A stretch of DNA of 64,000 bases from Brevibacillus dissolubilis (GTDB lineage: Bacteria > Bacillota > Bacilli > Brevibacillales > Brevibacillaceae), in NCBI RefSeq assembly GCF_006170445.1, contig NZ_VCNA01000001.1, positions 1 through 64,000 of the forward strand, in the 5' to 3' direction. The first letter of the stretch is position 1, and each line of letters starts with the position of its first letter. The position numbers and the translations under genes are program-made. The notes beneath the pieces were generated by a model. The model saw only the letters and a list, made by a program, of their open reading frames with translations, made no database searches and was not told the DNA's origin. Below are positions 34,128-44,800 of this stretch, one piece after another.

Positions 34128-35174
34128 ATGAAAAAAATCAAATGTGTCATCTGGGACCTGGATCATACCGTATGGAACGGTGTCCTGTTAGAAGACGGTG
34201 ATAACGTCCAACTGCGTGAGGGAATCGTCGAAATCATCCAAGAATTGGATCGGCGAGGGATTCTCCAGTCGATTTCCTCCCGCAACGAGGAAGAGATGGC
34301 GATGGCCAAGCTCAAGGAGTTCGGTCTGGATGAATATTTCCTCTATCCGCAGATTAACTGGAACGCCAAATCATCTTCGATCAAAAAAATCGTAGAATCA
34401 ATCAATATCGGCATGGATACCATCGCGTTTGTGGATGACCAGCCGTTTGAACGGGAAGAAGTAGGGGCGGCCCTCCCTGATGTACTGCTGATCGATGCCC
34501 TTGACACCGACCAGCTCTTGGGCATGCCGGAGATGAATCCGACCTTCATCACCGACGATTCGAAGAACCGCCGACTCATGTATATGAGCGATATCAAGCG
34601 CAAAGAGATCGAAGAGAGCTTCGAGGGACCACAGGAAGAATTCCTTGCGTCACTTGGAATGGAACTCACCATCAGCCCCGTCACCACGGATGATCTGCAG
34701 CGTGCCGAAGAATTGACCGTCCGCACGCACCAGCTCAATACAACTGGATACACCTATTCGTATGAAGAACTGGATCAATTACGTCATTCCCCAGACCACA
34801 AGCTGATGATTGTCGACCTCAAAGACAAATACGGCACCTATGGCAAAATCGGTCTGATCTTGCTTGAATGCAAGGAGGAGGCTTGGTACATCAAGCTTTT
34901 GCTCATGTCCTGCCGTGTCATGTCACGCGGAATCGGTTCGATCTTGATCAACTACATCATGCAGCTTGCCAAAGAAAACAATGTCACGCTGCGCGCTGAG
35001 TTCGTCAAGACAGACCGGAACCGGATGATGCTGATTACTTATAAATTTGCCGGATTCAAAGAAATGGAAACCAATGGGAATCACATTCTGTTCGAGAACG
35101 ATCTGTCCCTTGTCCAGCCGTATCCTGACTATGTACAGGTCACCGTAAAAGATACGATTGAGGTTAGCAACTGA
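34128..35174 (+). CDS. FkbH-like HAD-family glyceryl transferase/phosphatase
   Basis: 348 residues. HAD motif I VIWDLDHTVWNG (Asp-x-Asp), motif II SISSRNEEE, VDDQPFEREE, then a GNAT-like C-terminal half. FkbH-type enzymes take 1,3-bisphosphoglycerate, dephosphorylate it and load glyceryl onto the ACP, the first step of hydroxy- and methoxymalonyl-ACP. No O-methyltransferase is present, so the expected unit is hydroxymalonyl. Confidence 0.92.
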   Translation: MKKIKCVIWDLDHTVWNGVLLEDGDNVQLREGIVEIIQELDRRGILQSISSRNEEEMAMAKLKEFGLDEYFLYPQINWNAKSSSIKKIVESINIGMDTIAFVDDQPFEREEVGAALPDVLLIDALDTDQLLGMPEMNPTFITDDSKNRRLMYMSDIKRKEIEESFEGPQEEFLASLGMELTISPVTTDDLQRAEELTVRTHQLNTTGYTYSYEELDQLRHSPDHKLMIVDLKDKYGTYGKIGLILLECKEEAWYIKLLLMSCRVMSRGIGSILINYIMQLAKENNVTLRAEFVKTDRNRMMLITYKFAGFKEMETNGNHILFENDLSLVQPYPDYVQVTVKDTIEVSN

Positions 35175-35186
35175 TGATGAGAACCA

Positions 35187-35230
35187 CAGAACAAGGCTAT
35201 TCTCTTTACGGAGGGAATAGCCTTGTTCTG
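35187..35230 (+). terminator. Strong inverted repeat after the FkbH-like gene
   Basis: CAGAACAAGGCTATTC pairs perfectly over 16 bp with GAATAGCCTTGTTCTG around a 12-base loop. No T-run, so full termination is uncertain; it may cut read-through into the next gene or stabilise the mRNA. Confidence 0.65.
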
Positions 35231-35290
35231 CAATAGGTTCGCTGATGTCCAGACGGGTAAGCCAATCTTTTAAAGATGGAGGAAAAAAGC

Positions 35291-36295
35291 ATGTCGATGA
35301 TTAAGAGCATCCCAGGCATTGAGCCATATAACGAAGTATTCTACCGTAGCTGCTACTATAATTCGTTCATTCCGGTGGTGAAGCAGGCAGGGAAGAGTAT
35401 ATTGCCGTTTTTTATTCATGAGTTCCCTGTATACTCCACGACAGGTGAGCAAGAGATGATCCCGTTCGATGTAGAGTATCAGGTCGTACGGGATTTGAGC
35501 CAGTTGCTTGATGAGACTGGTTTTACGATGATGGGTCAGGTCAAGAGCGAGCGGATCAGCGATGACCTCGTAGACGCGATCATGCAAGACCATCCTGTCA
35601 TTGTCTGGGTAGACAGCTTTTATGAACCATTTCGCAAAGACACCTACCAGAAACGTCACTGGGCCCATAGCTTGCTGGTATATGGATACAACCAGTTTGA
35701 TGAGACATTTGAAATCATCGAGCACCACCATGCTGACAACCTGACGTACGAGAAACGCAAGCTGGATTTCACCGATATGGAACAGGCTTACGAGGGGTAT
35801 CAGGAGCAGTTTTTGCGCGGGGAAGAGTACACCTTTTTTGAGTTTGGGCTGAATCAGGACAAGGCGGGTCTGCATCTGGCCGTTGACGAAAACGTGCCAC
35901 AGTACCGTTTTGTCTATCTGAACAACCTGCAAGATCAAGTCGAGACCATCAACAACGGCATCGAAAAGCTAGTACAGATGGAGGTTTTTTTTGCACAGTT
36001 GATCCAAGACGAACAACAGCTCAAAGGTGCAGTCGGACCCCTGTTGGATAAACTGACCACGATCATCAATGCCAAAAAAGCCGAACAATACAAGCTGGCC
36101 CAACTACAGGTGGACTCAACGATAACAGATGTACTCAACGAAATCGTGCTGCATTGGAGCTATATTCGGGGTGTCGTCGGCAAATCGCTATATTCCAACG
36201 TATTCAAACAGGAAGATTTCCGGCTTGCTGGTGCCAAATTATCTGAGATTGTCGAGTTGGAACGACGTTTCTATCTATTGCTCCTGAAAAAGTAG
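35291..36295 (+). CDS. BtrH-like protein 3 with Cys and His
   Basis: 334 residues; ATG 35291 is eight bases after GGAGG (another ATG at 35276 overlaps that site). Of the three related proteins, this one keeps a plausible dyad: Cys21 in YRSCYYNSF and His126 in RHWAHSLLVYGYN, in the order expected for the papain/C39-like BtrH N-domain. The C-terminal half is helical. It may transfer an acyl or peptidyl group from a carrier to an amine, or hydrolyse one. Exact role unknown. Confidence 0.62.
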   Translation: MSMIKSIPGIEPYNEVFYRSCYYNSFIPVVKQAGKSILPFFIHEFPVYSTTGEQEMIPFDVEYQVVRDLSQLLDETGFTMMGQVKSERISDDLVDAIMQDHPVIVWVDSFYEPFRKDTYQKRHWAHSLLVYGYNQFDETFEIIEHHHADNLTYEKRKLDFTDMEQAYEGYQEQFLRGEEYTFFEFGLNQDKAGLHLAVDENVPQYRFVYLNNLQDQVETINNGIEKLVQMEVFFAQLIQDEQQLKGAVGPLLDKLTTIINAKKAEQYKLAQLQVDSTITDVLNEIVLHWSYIRGVVGKSLYSNVFKQEDFRLAGAKLSEIVELERRFYLLLLKK

Positions 36296-36737
36296 GGGGT
36301 AAAATCGGACGGAACAAGCCCGTGGACTCCGATCTGGGGCTCACGGGTTTGTATCAAAAGAGGAATATTTAATATTCACTTATACTGAAAATACCACGGA
36401 TCGAAATTTGTAGAAAAATGACTCCCTTATATTGAGAAAGCACATATGAAATGTCAAAAAAGCACTTTCATAATCATAGTTTTCGTGATATTATTTTCAT
36501 AAAAGTAAATTTTGGTATTATATACATCACACATTTGATTCGGGTAAAAGTACTGAAAATCCAGCTGAATTCCCCAAGATTCGACAACATTTATTTCATT
36601 TTTATTGTTCTGAAAATTTCTGCTAGGATGAAAATGGTAGAGCAGAGCTTCCTTGATGAGAAGGTGAGGCTTATGCATCCTTCATGCAAAGTTAATAGGA
36701 ACATTCTTGAGTTGTGAAAAGTGAGGTTGAACTTTTT
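36296..36737 (+). other. AT-rich intergenic stretch before NRPS2
   Basis: About 440 bp. It holds a hairpin (36314-36352) and then AT-rich sequence with several promoter-like hexamers and no clear best one. An 88-codon frame (36451-36717) has no convincing ribosome site and a composition expected of AT-rich noncoding DNA. Probably the promoter region of the NRPS2-PKS operon. Confidence 0.5.
36314..36352 (+). terminator. Hairpin after BtrH-like protein 3
   Basis: ACAAGCCCGTG and CACGGGTTTGT form an 11-bp stem 20 bases after the stop codon; only a short T-stretch in the 3' arm. Confidence 0.55.
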
Positions 36738-39700
36738 ATGAGTACGAAGATTAGCAAAAATGATGTAGAAGACATCATAGCCTTGACCCCGCTTCAAGAA
36801 GGGATCTTATTTCACTATTTAAGCACTACCGATCATTTCGTATATCAAAATCATTTTATTCTTGATTTTTCTGGTGACTTGGATCAGACGGTCTTTAGAC
36901 AGGCGTGGGAGCAAGCAGTGGCAGATAATGAAGTGCTCCGAACCGTGTTCCAGTGGGAGAAGCTGCAAAGACCAGTACAGATCATATTGAAGCGAAAAGA
37001 GCTTTCTTTTGAATATCATGACTTTTCAAGCAATAGTCCGGCTGTAGCCTTGGATTTATTTGAACAAGTAATGAAAGCGGAAACAAATAAAAAAATGGAT
37101 CTACAGAAGCAGCCGTTTCGAATCCTCTTGTGCAAAGTGGGGAACCTGCAGTTCAAAATGGCCGTTTCTTTCCATCACATCTTATACGATGGCTGGAGCA
37201 ACAGCATCTTATTAAATGAATTCTTAGAAAACTATAAATACATCAAAGCAGGTAAAGAAATAGCAAGACATCCGAAGACCAAATACAAAGAGTATATCAA
37301 GTGGCGGAATAAGCAAGATAATGAAAAAGGGAAAGCATACTGGAAAGAATATCTTTCCCATTTTTATGACAAGACTCAACTGCTCATCCCCAAGAATACC
37401 GAATCGGCAGGCTTCGAATCCAAACCGTTAGAATTTTCCCTGCCAATGCAAACGTTACACCAATTGCAATCGTTTGTGAAAGAACACAATTTGACTATTG
37501 CGGTACCGATTTATCTGGCATGGGGAATCTTGTTACAGCGGTACAGTGACAGTGAGGATGTGGTCTTCGGTACGACTGTATCGGGACGAGTTCCTGAGAT
37601 CGCGGGAATGGATCAGATGGTAGGGTTATTCATTAATACCGTGCCGCTTAGAGTCACGGGTTCAGCCGGAGATGACCTGACCAGCATGCTGCAACAGGTG
37701 AACCAAGCCCTGCTGTCCCGTAAAGAGTACGAATACGTATCCCAAGTGGATATCAAAGCAGTCAGTGACATCAACAAGCGTGACCAGCTGTTTGATTCGA
37801 TCGTCGTCATTGAGAATTATCCGCTCGACAAAAACCGGATGGAGAGCATTCTGGATGATGTTAAGGTTGATTCGTATTCGAACGTTGAATCTACCAACTT
37901 TGACCTGACGTTGACGGTTACGCTTGTCGAGCAGATCACACTCAATCTGCAATATAACGCCGAGGTCTATGATGAAACTACAATCAAATTGCTCGTGGGA
38001 CATTTTATCCATATTCTAAATGATCTCATTACAGATCCGACTAAGCGGCTGACTGAGATCGAAATGATGTCAGAGGCAGAGGTACAGCAGATTCTGCATG
38101 ACTTTAATGATACTCCATTTCCGTATCCGGATACGACCATCCATAGATGGTTTGAGGAACAAGTCGAGCGCTGTCCTGATCAGATTGCGGTCATTGCTGA
38201 TGATGGAACCCTTACCTACAAGGAACTCAATGAGAGAGCCAATCAACTGGCCCGTGTCTTGGTGAAGCACGGCAGTGAGCGTAATCAGGCCGTTGCGATC
38301 ATGGCTGAACGCTCCTTGGCAATGATGATCGGTCTTTTCGCCATTTTGAAATCAGGTGGAGCCTATCAGCCGATCAATCCAAAAGATCCTGTCAGCCGCA
38401 TCGAAAGTGTGCTGGAGGAAAGTGGTGCTAAGATTCTGCTCACCCAACCACATCTTGTCACTCCGCTCAACTTCGCAGGCTCCGTACTGCTGATCGAAGA
38501 GGAAACGGGAGCAGAGGAAGAACGAACGAACCTTCCCTACACCAGTACAGCCGAAGATCTGGCCTATATCATCTTTACGTCTGGTTCAACCGGTAAGCCA
38601 AAGGGTGTCATGGTCAAGCACAGTGCGGTTGTCAACGGAACGCATTGGGTGCAGCGGACCTATCCGTTGACAGATACGGATGTGATCCTGCAAAAGACTC
38701 CTTTTACTTTTGACGTGTCCGTATGGGAACTGTTCGGATGGTTTTACCATGGAGCCAAGCTCTGCATGCTGACTCCAGGTGGGGAAAAGGATCCAGAAGC
38801 GATCGCACAGGCCGTCGCACAGCACCAGATAACGGTACTGCACATGGTTCCATCGGTACTCAACATGTTCCTGACTTACATGGAGGCGAACCCGCAGGGG
38901 GATCGCTTGCGTTCGTTACGTCTGGTATTTGCCTGCGGAGAGGCGCTTACCTCATGGCATGTGGAGAATTTTTATCAACAGATGAAGCAGCATGCTGGAA
39001 TTCAATTGGTGAATTTATACGGCCCAACGGAAGCAACGGTGGCGGTATCTTCCTATGAATGTCCAAAAGACGCTGCCGTACCGCTTGTCGTGCCGATCGG
39101 TAAACCTTTTGATAATATTCAACTCTATGTGTTAAACAAGAGGAACCAACTGCAGCCGGTGGGTCTGTTGGGAGAACTGTATATTGCGGGAGACGGTGTG
39201 GCAAAAGGCTATATCAACCGTCCCGAATTGACCGAAGAACGGTTTGTTCCCGATCCATTCAGGCAAGAAGGCAACATGTACAAGACAGGGGATCTCGCTC
39301 GCTGGCTCCCGGATGGGAATATCGAATACTTAGGCAGGGCGGATTTCCAAGTCAAGATCAGAGGCAATCGGGTAGAGCTGGGTGAGATTGAGTCCAAGCT
39401 GCAACAATTGCCTGAGGTCAACGACGCTGTCGTATTGGCTAAAGAGAGTAAGAACGGGGAGAAGTATCTGTCTGCATACATCGCTTCCGATGCTCAACCT
39501 GATCTGGAAGCCCTGAAAAAATATCTGGCCTCTCAGGTTCCTGAATATATGATTCCGGCTAAATTCACCGTCTTGGATCAGCTTCCGCTGACACCGACCG
39601 GGAAAGTCAACAGAACGGCCCTGATCGAGATCAAAGAGGACGATTTGAATTTGCGTGCAGAGTACGCTCCGGCTGCCAATGAGCTCCAGCAACAGCTGAT

Positions 39701-40511
39701 TGAGATCTGGGAAAAACTGCTGGATACGAAAGTGGGGATTCATGATCACTTTTTTGATATCGGAGGGAACTCCGTTCTCCTCATCCAGCTGCAGGCTCAA
39801 ATCGAAAAAATCATGCCTGGCAAGGTAAAGGTTACCGATTTGTTCGCTTTGCCTACCATCTCCAGTCTCGCCAAGTTCATCGAGCAGAAAGAAGAGATGC
39901 ACAAACGCGTGGAACTGACTGGCATTCCGTTCCCGGAAGAGTACTTTGTCACAAATCACAGCAACTCCGAACATAAGCTATTCTCGGTTACGCTCACACA
40001 AGAATGGATTGACAAGCTCCAACGTGTGGCTCGGAACACGGAGACGAAACTGACCGATCTGTTCCTCGCCCTGTTCGGTTATGTGTTGCACCGCAGTTCA
40101 CAAACAGCTGATATCACGGTACAGATGATGCAGGATAACCAGCAACGGATAGCACCTGTCCGCATCGATTTCACTCAGATGCAGGATTTCCAACAATTAT
40201 TTGGCGCAATCAACCGGGAGCAAGCGTCCATACAGCCGCAGGATACGTATCGCCTCGCTGCGGTTGGAAGCAGTGTAACACGCAGACAGGAGCATGAGCA
40301 TGAGATCATTCCGTTTATTTATCAGGGTGGCTCATTGGACAATCCGCAAGAAATCCTGCATGTATATGATCTGGTGTTGTGTGTGGAAGAAAGGTCAAAC
40401 GGATATGCGTTTCATTGTGAATATAACCGTACCAAATTACATCCCGACAAAATGGAGGGACTCCTACAGAACTTTGTCAACATGCTGGAGGTTGTGGCAG
40501 AGAAAATGTAG
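36738..40511 (+). CDS. NRPS2: C(DCL) - A(Ser-like) - PCP - C-terminal half of a condensation domain
   Basis: 1257 residues from ATG 36738 (GAGG upstream; GTG 36714 possible). The C domain (HHILYDG near 146) begins LTPLQEGILFHYL, typical of domains accepting a D-residue donor, fitting NRPS1. A3 is FTSGSTGKPKG near 613. My manual code is DVWHFCLVAK, close to the serine code DVWHFSLVDK but with Cys and Ala at two positions, so the substrate is uncertain. The PCP has GGNSVLL near 1009. The last 210 residues resemble only the C-lobe of a condensation domain, without HHxxxDG. This likely works as a docking/linker part toward the following PKS. Confidence 0.9.
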   Translation: MSTKISKNDVEDIIALTPLQEGILFHYLSTTDHFVYQNHFILDFSGDLDQTVFRQAWEQAVADNEVLRTVFQWEKLQRPVQIILKRKELSFEYHDFSSNSPAVALDLFEQVMKAETNKKMDLQKQPFRILLCKVGNLQFKMAVSFHHILYDGWSNSILLNEFLENYKYIKAGKEIARHPKTKYKEYIKWRNKQDNEKGKAYWKEYLSHFYDKTQLLIPKNTESAGFESKPLEFSLPMQTLHQLQSFVKEHNLTIAVPIYLAWGILLQRYSDSEDVVFGTTVSGRVPEIAGMDQMVGLFINTVPLRVTGSAGDDLTSMLQQVNQALLSRKEYEYVSQVDIKAVSDINKRDQLFDSIVVIENYPLDKNRMESILDDVKVDSYSNVESTNFDLTLTVTLVEQITLNLQYNAEVYDETTIKLLVGHFIHILNDLITDPTKRLTEIEMMSEAEVQQILHDFNDTPFPYPDTTIHRWFEEQVERCPDQIAVIADDGTLTYKELNERANQLARVLVKHGSERNQAVAIMAERSLAMMIGLFAILKSGGAYQPINPKDPVSRIESVLEESGAKILLTQPHLVTPLNFAGSVLLIEEETGAEEERTNLPYTSTAEDLAYIIFTSGSTGKPKGVMVKHSAVVNGTHWVQRTYPLTDTDVILQKTPFTFDVSVWELFGWFYHGAKLCMLTPGGEKDPEAIAQAVAQHQITVLHMVPSVLNMFLTYMEANPQGDRLRSLRLVFACGEALTSWHVENFYQQMKQHAGIQLVNLYGPTEATVAVSSYECPKDAAVPLVVPIGKPFDNIQLYVLNKRNQLQPVGLLGELYIAGDGVAKGYINRPELTEERFVPDPFRQEGNMYKTGDLARWLPDGNIEYLGRADFQVKIRGNRVELGEIESKLQQLPEVNDAVVLAKESKNGEKYLSAYIASDAQPDLEALKKYLASQVPEYMIPAKFTVLDQLPLTPTGKVNRTALIEIKEDDLNLRAEYAPAANELQQQLIEIWEKLLDTKVGIHDHFFDIGGNSVLLIQLQAQIEKIMPGKVKVTDLFALPTISSLAKFIEQKEEMHKRVELTGIPFPEEYFVTNHSNSEHKLFSVTLTQEWIDKLQRVARNTETKLTDLFLALFGYVLHRSSQTADITVQMMQDNQQRIAPVRIDFTQMQDFQQLFGAINREQASIQPQDTYRLAAVGSSVTRRQEHEHEIIPFIYQGGSLDNPQEILHVYDLVLCVEERSNGYAFHCEYNRTKLHPDKMEGLLQNFVNMLEVVAEKM

Positions 40512-40546
40512 AGGTGGCGTGAGGCTGAAGCACAAGGAGGTATTTC

Positions 40547-41854
40547 ATGGAGCGAACAGCGATTTTATTTCCGGGTCAAGGTTCCCAGTATAGTGAAATG
40601 GGCAAAACCTTATATGAAGAATATGACATAGCCAAAAAGACGTTCGAAGAAGCAAATGATACCTTGGGATATGATCTCAAGAAGATTTGTTTTGAAGGAC
40701 GCCTGAGTCAACTGAACCAAATCGAGAATATGCTTCCGGCCATTTTGACTACGAGCGTGGCTGCTTTTCGTGTTTATATGCAAGAGGTTGGGATTACACC
40801 GACGTATATGGCTGGTCACAGTCTGGGTGAGTTCTCTGCATTGACTTGCAGTGGAGCGATGGAGTTTCGTGATGCCCTGCAAATCGTTCAATTCAGAAGT
40901 AATTTGGCGAGGAATGTGGCCACAGAACAAGATGCCGGCATGACGATTTTGGAGGGTACGGATTTTGCCAGTGTCGAGGCGGCATGCCAAGAGGCAAGCC
41001 AATCGGGAAAAGTCGCTCAGATCGCCTGTGTGAATTCTTCTGATCAGTTCACGATTTCCGGTCATCAGGATGCGATTGAGAAAGCGGAAGACATCCTGGT
41101 GACAAAAGGGGCGCGGATTACCCCAATGTTCATGGGAGCCCCTTTTCACAGCATTGTGATGGAGGAAGCGTCTTTATTGCTTAGACGGGAACTGGAGAAG
41201 ATCACCTTCCATACCTTCCTGTGTCCGGTGATTTCCAATGTGACCGCCACCCCGTACTCTGACACGGCATCCATCATCGATAACCTGACCAATCAACTGA
41301 TCAAGACGGTGCAATGGAGTAGTATCATGGAATATCTGGAAGCACAGAAACTAGCGGCTGTCGTGGAAGTAGGCCCGCAAAGCATCCTGACCAATCTGTA
41401 CAAGAACGATCCGAAGGCAAAAGGATTACATATCTTCTCGTTCAATCAGAAAAAAGACAAGCAAATGCTGCTCGATATCCTGACAGGCAAGAAGGAGATG
41501 CCTGCCGCGGAAGCACCTGTCAATCAGGTGTCATTGGTAACAAGGTGTCTGCGGGTGGCGATCTCCACCCGTAACCGCAACTGGAATACAGACGAGTACA
41601 ACCACGGGGTGCTGGCTCCTTATCGCAAATTAAAAGAAATCCAGCAAGAATTGGATACAACCCAAGCGCCACCAACGATGGAGCAGATGAACGAGGCATT
41701 GGAGCTGTTATACACGATCCTTTCCACGAAAAAGCTTCCGCAAGAAGAGCAGGTGCACAAATTTAACAAGATTTTGAGTCAGTCGGGATCTTTGGACCTG
41801 TTCCCTCATTTTGTCGAAAGGAGATTTATGAAAAATGCCGTCACTCAGCTTTGA
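40547..41854 (+). CDS. Discrete (trans-acting) malonyl-type acyltransferase
   Basis: 435 residues. FabD-like: FPGQGSQYSEMG, nucleophile in GHSLGEF (Ser near 91) and GAPFHSIVM. The first about 300 residues are the AT. A 125-residue extension (CLRVAISTRNRN, YNHGVLAPYRKLKEIQQEL) resembles the piece that follows integrated ATs. Both downstream PKS modules lack an AT, so this protein must load them, with malonyl- or hydroxymalonyl-ACP. It overlaps PKS1 by 20 bases. Confidence 0.9.
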   Translation: MERTAILFPGQGSQYSEMGKTLYEEYDIAKKTFEEANDTLGYDLKKICFEGRLSQLNQIENMLPAILTTSVAAFRVYMQEVGITPTYMAGHSLGEFSALTCSGAMEFRDALQIVQFRSNLARNVATEQDAGMTILEGTDFASVEAACQEASQSGKVAQIACVNSSDQFTISGHQDAIEKAEDILVTKGARITPMFMGAPFHSIVMEEASLLLRRELEKITFHTFLCPVISNVTATPYSDTASIIDNLTNQLIKTVQWSSIMEYLEAQKLAAVVEVGPQSILTNLYKNDPKAKGLHIFSFNQKKDKQMLLDILTGKKEMPAAEAPVNQVSLVTRCLRVAISTRNRNWNTDEYNHGVLAPYRKLKEIQQELDTTQAPPTMEQMNEALELLYTILSTKKLPQEEQVHKFNKILSQSGSLDLFPHFVERRFMKNAVTQL

Positions 41855-44800
41855 TGATATTCATTTCGATGCAATCGAAAGTAAACATAAAGTCAACGTA
41901 ACAAAGGTTTCTCAAAATGATATTGCGATCATCGGGATGTCCGTAAATTTTCCACAGGCCGCGAATATTTTTGCGTTTTGGAACAATCTGCGGTCTGGGA
42001 AAGATTGCATGAGGCCGATTCCGAAAGAACGGAAGAGAGACATCGACAATTATTTCAGATGCATCGGTCAAGACCCCAAATCGTTTCAGTATGAAGATGG
42101 GGCTTATTTAGACCATCTAGATCACTTTGACTATAAATTTTTCAAGCTTTCCCCAAAAGAAGCCAGCCTGATGGACCCTAACCAACGGCTGTTTTTGCAA
42201 GTGGCTTGGGAGACCATTGAGGACGCAGGCTATGCCGGGAGACTGGACGGTACTAGAACGGGTGTCTACGTAGGATTTGGGAACGATGCCGATTATAAAA
42301 AAATGATCGCTGACATCGAACCAGACGCACTCTCTTTGGCTGTACCGGGTAACCTGACCTCTATTATCGGCAGCCGGATCTCCTACATGCTGGATCTAAA
42401 GGGACCAAGCATGCTTGTCAACACAGCCTGCTCCTCTTCCCTTGTAGCTGTGCATCTGGCATGCCAAGCCATTCGAAACAGAGAATGTGAGATGGCGATT
42501 GCCGGTGGGGTACAGCTTCACCTACAGCCGATCAGACAGGCCAAGGTGGGTATCGAGTCGAAGGATAACCGAACCAAAACCTTCGACGACAGTTCTGACG
42601 GTACAGGCGGGGGCGAAGGGATCGCTGCCGTACTCTTGAAGCCATTGAGCAAAGCGATTAAGGATCGGGATAATATTTTTGCTGTCATTAAAGGAAGTGC
42701 GGTAAACCAAGACGGAAGCTCGGTGGGAATTACCGCTCCAAACGCGGTTGCCCAAGAAGAAGTGATCGTACGTGCTTGGCAGGAGGCGGGCATCGCTCCA
42801 CAAACCATTACCTATGTAGAAGCACATGGATCAGGTACCAAGCTGGGAGATCCAATTGAGATCGAAGGATTAGCCAGAGCCTTTGGGCGCTATACAGACA
42901 GAAAACAATTCTGCGCGGTCGGTTCCGTCAAGAGTAATATCGGGCATCTTGACAGTTCCGCTGGGATTGCCGGTCTCGTCAAAACGGTTCTGTCCCTCCG
43001 AAACAAAGAAATCCCACCAAGTCTGCATTTTAACAGACCGAACCGCAAGATCGATTTTGAAGAGACAGCGGTCTACGTGAATGACGAACTGACACCATGG
43101 ACAGATGATTTGGGTCCCCGCCGGGCGGGAGTCAGCTCGTTTGGTATGAGCGGAACCAACTGTCATGTGATAGTGGAAGAATTCCAGCCGGAAGAGACAG
43201 GGACGGATGACGGCTATGCTCAGATGGTTCTGCCTCTGTCTGCCAAGGATACGGAAGATTTGCAAGCCTTGGTACAGGGGTATATCCGTTTTTTGCAGGA
43301 TCAGCCTGCGGCATCCTTAGCTGATATCAGCTTTACAGCCAGCACTGGCCGGGTTCATTTTGGGAACCGGTTGGCGGTTGTGTTTGATTCCCGGCAGGAC
43401 CTGCTGGCGAAGCTTACAGCCATCCAACATGGCGGATTCGAAAAGCTTGAGACAACCGGGGTTTTTTACGGTGAGCATAAAGTAGTGGCTGTCAAAAACC
43501 AAGAGGCTGATTTCCACGAGCTTACGGAGGCAGAGCAAGCCGTCCTGAATCAAGAAGCCCAACATCTCATCGCCCAACATCCAATTGACCAGGCAGAAAT
43601 GCTGGAACAGATCAGCCGTCTCTATGTCAATGGTGCAACGGTTGAATGGGAGAGACTGTACGATCTCGATCAGCGAAGAAAAGTGAGCGTGGTGACATAC
43701 CCGTTCAAAAAGAAAAGATGCTGGCTGAATCTTTCTGCCAAGCTTGCCGAATTGGGGCTGGAAGAGACACCGCACCGTCTGTACAAAACAGAATGGCAAC
43801 AGGCCAATACCGATGAGCATGGGGCAGGCGCGGTCAAGAACACGGGCCATGTCCTTGTCCTCAAAGACGGCAGCCGCAGATCTGATGACTATGTCAACGA
43901 GCTGCGCGAAGCTGGTTTTGGCGTAGTGGAAGCGGAGCTTGGCGACGGGTACAGCAAGATCACAGGAAATCGGTTTACCATCCGCAATACCGAAGCGGAT
44001 TATGACAAGCTGCTGCTCGAACTCCAACTGGCGCAGGTTCCTCTGACCCATATCGCCCATCTCCTGTCATTGTCCAATGAAAAGGAGATTCAGACGATAG
44101 ATCAGCTGCGTGACTCTCAGCAGTTGGGGGTATACAGCCTGTTCCATCTGGGCAGAGCGCTTCAAAAAGGCCATGCAGACAAGAGCCTTTCCCTCATACT
44201 GATTTCGGATTACGCCCATCAGGTAACCGGCACAGAAGAAAGAATCAATGCAGAGAGCGCCACCTTGTTTGGTCTGACCAAATCGCTCATGTGGGAATGC
44301 CCGATGATTCGCTTCCGTTGTATGGATACAGATGATCATACTGACATGCATCATCTGATGAAGGAACTGACTTCAGGGCATACCGAATTCATGGTTTCCT
44401 TCCGCCATAATGAAAGATATATCGAAAAAGTAGCGAAAGCGGATCTGTCAGCGCCATCCGATTCCAAAGTGGAGATGGAAAAAGACGGTGTCTACATGAT
44501 CACGGGTGGTCTGGGCCGGATTGGACGGGAGATTGGGAAATATATCACGTCCCAAGCCCAGGTAAAACTGGTCATGGTCAACCGCACCCAGATGCCGCCA
44601 AAAGACCAATGGCAAGCGATTGCCGACGAAGCAACCGATGAAAGCATGACGACAATCATCAAGGATCTGCTGTCCATCGAGCAGTCAGGGTCAACCGTCG
44701 CGTGCTACAGCGCAGACATTACCAGCGAGCTGCAGCTGTCTTCTGTTCTGGAACAAGTACGGAAAGAACACGGTCCGCTCAAAGGGATCATCCACAGTGC

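Noticed and set aside
36451-36717. 88-codon frame before NRPS2
   Set aside because: No convincing ribosome site, Ile/Phe/Lys-rich composition expected of AT-rich noncoding DNA, and it ends at the NRPS2 start region.
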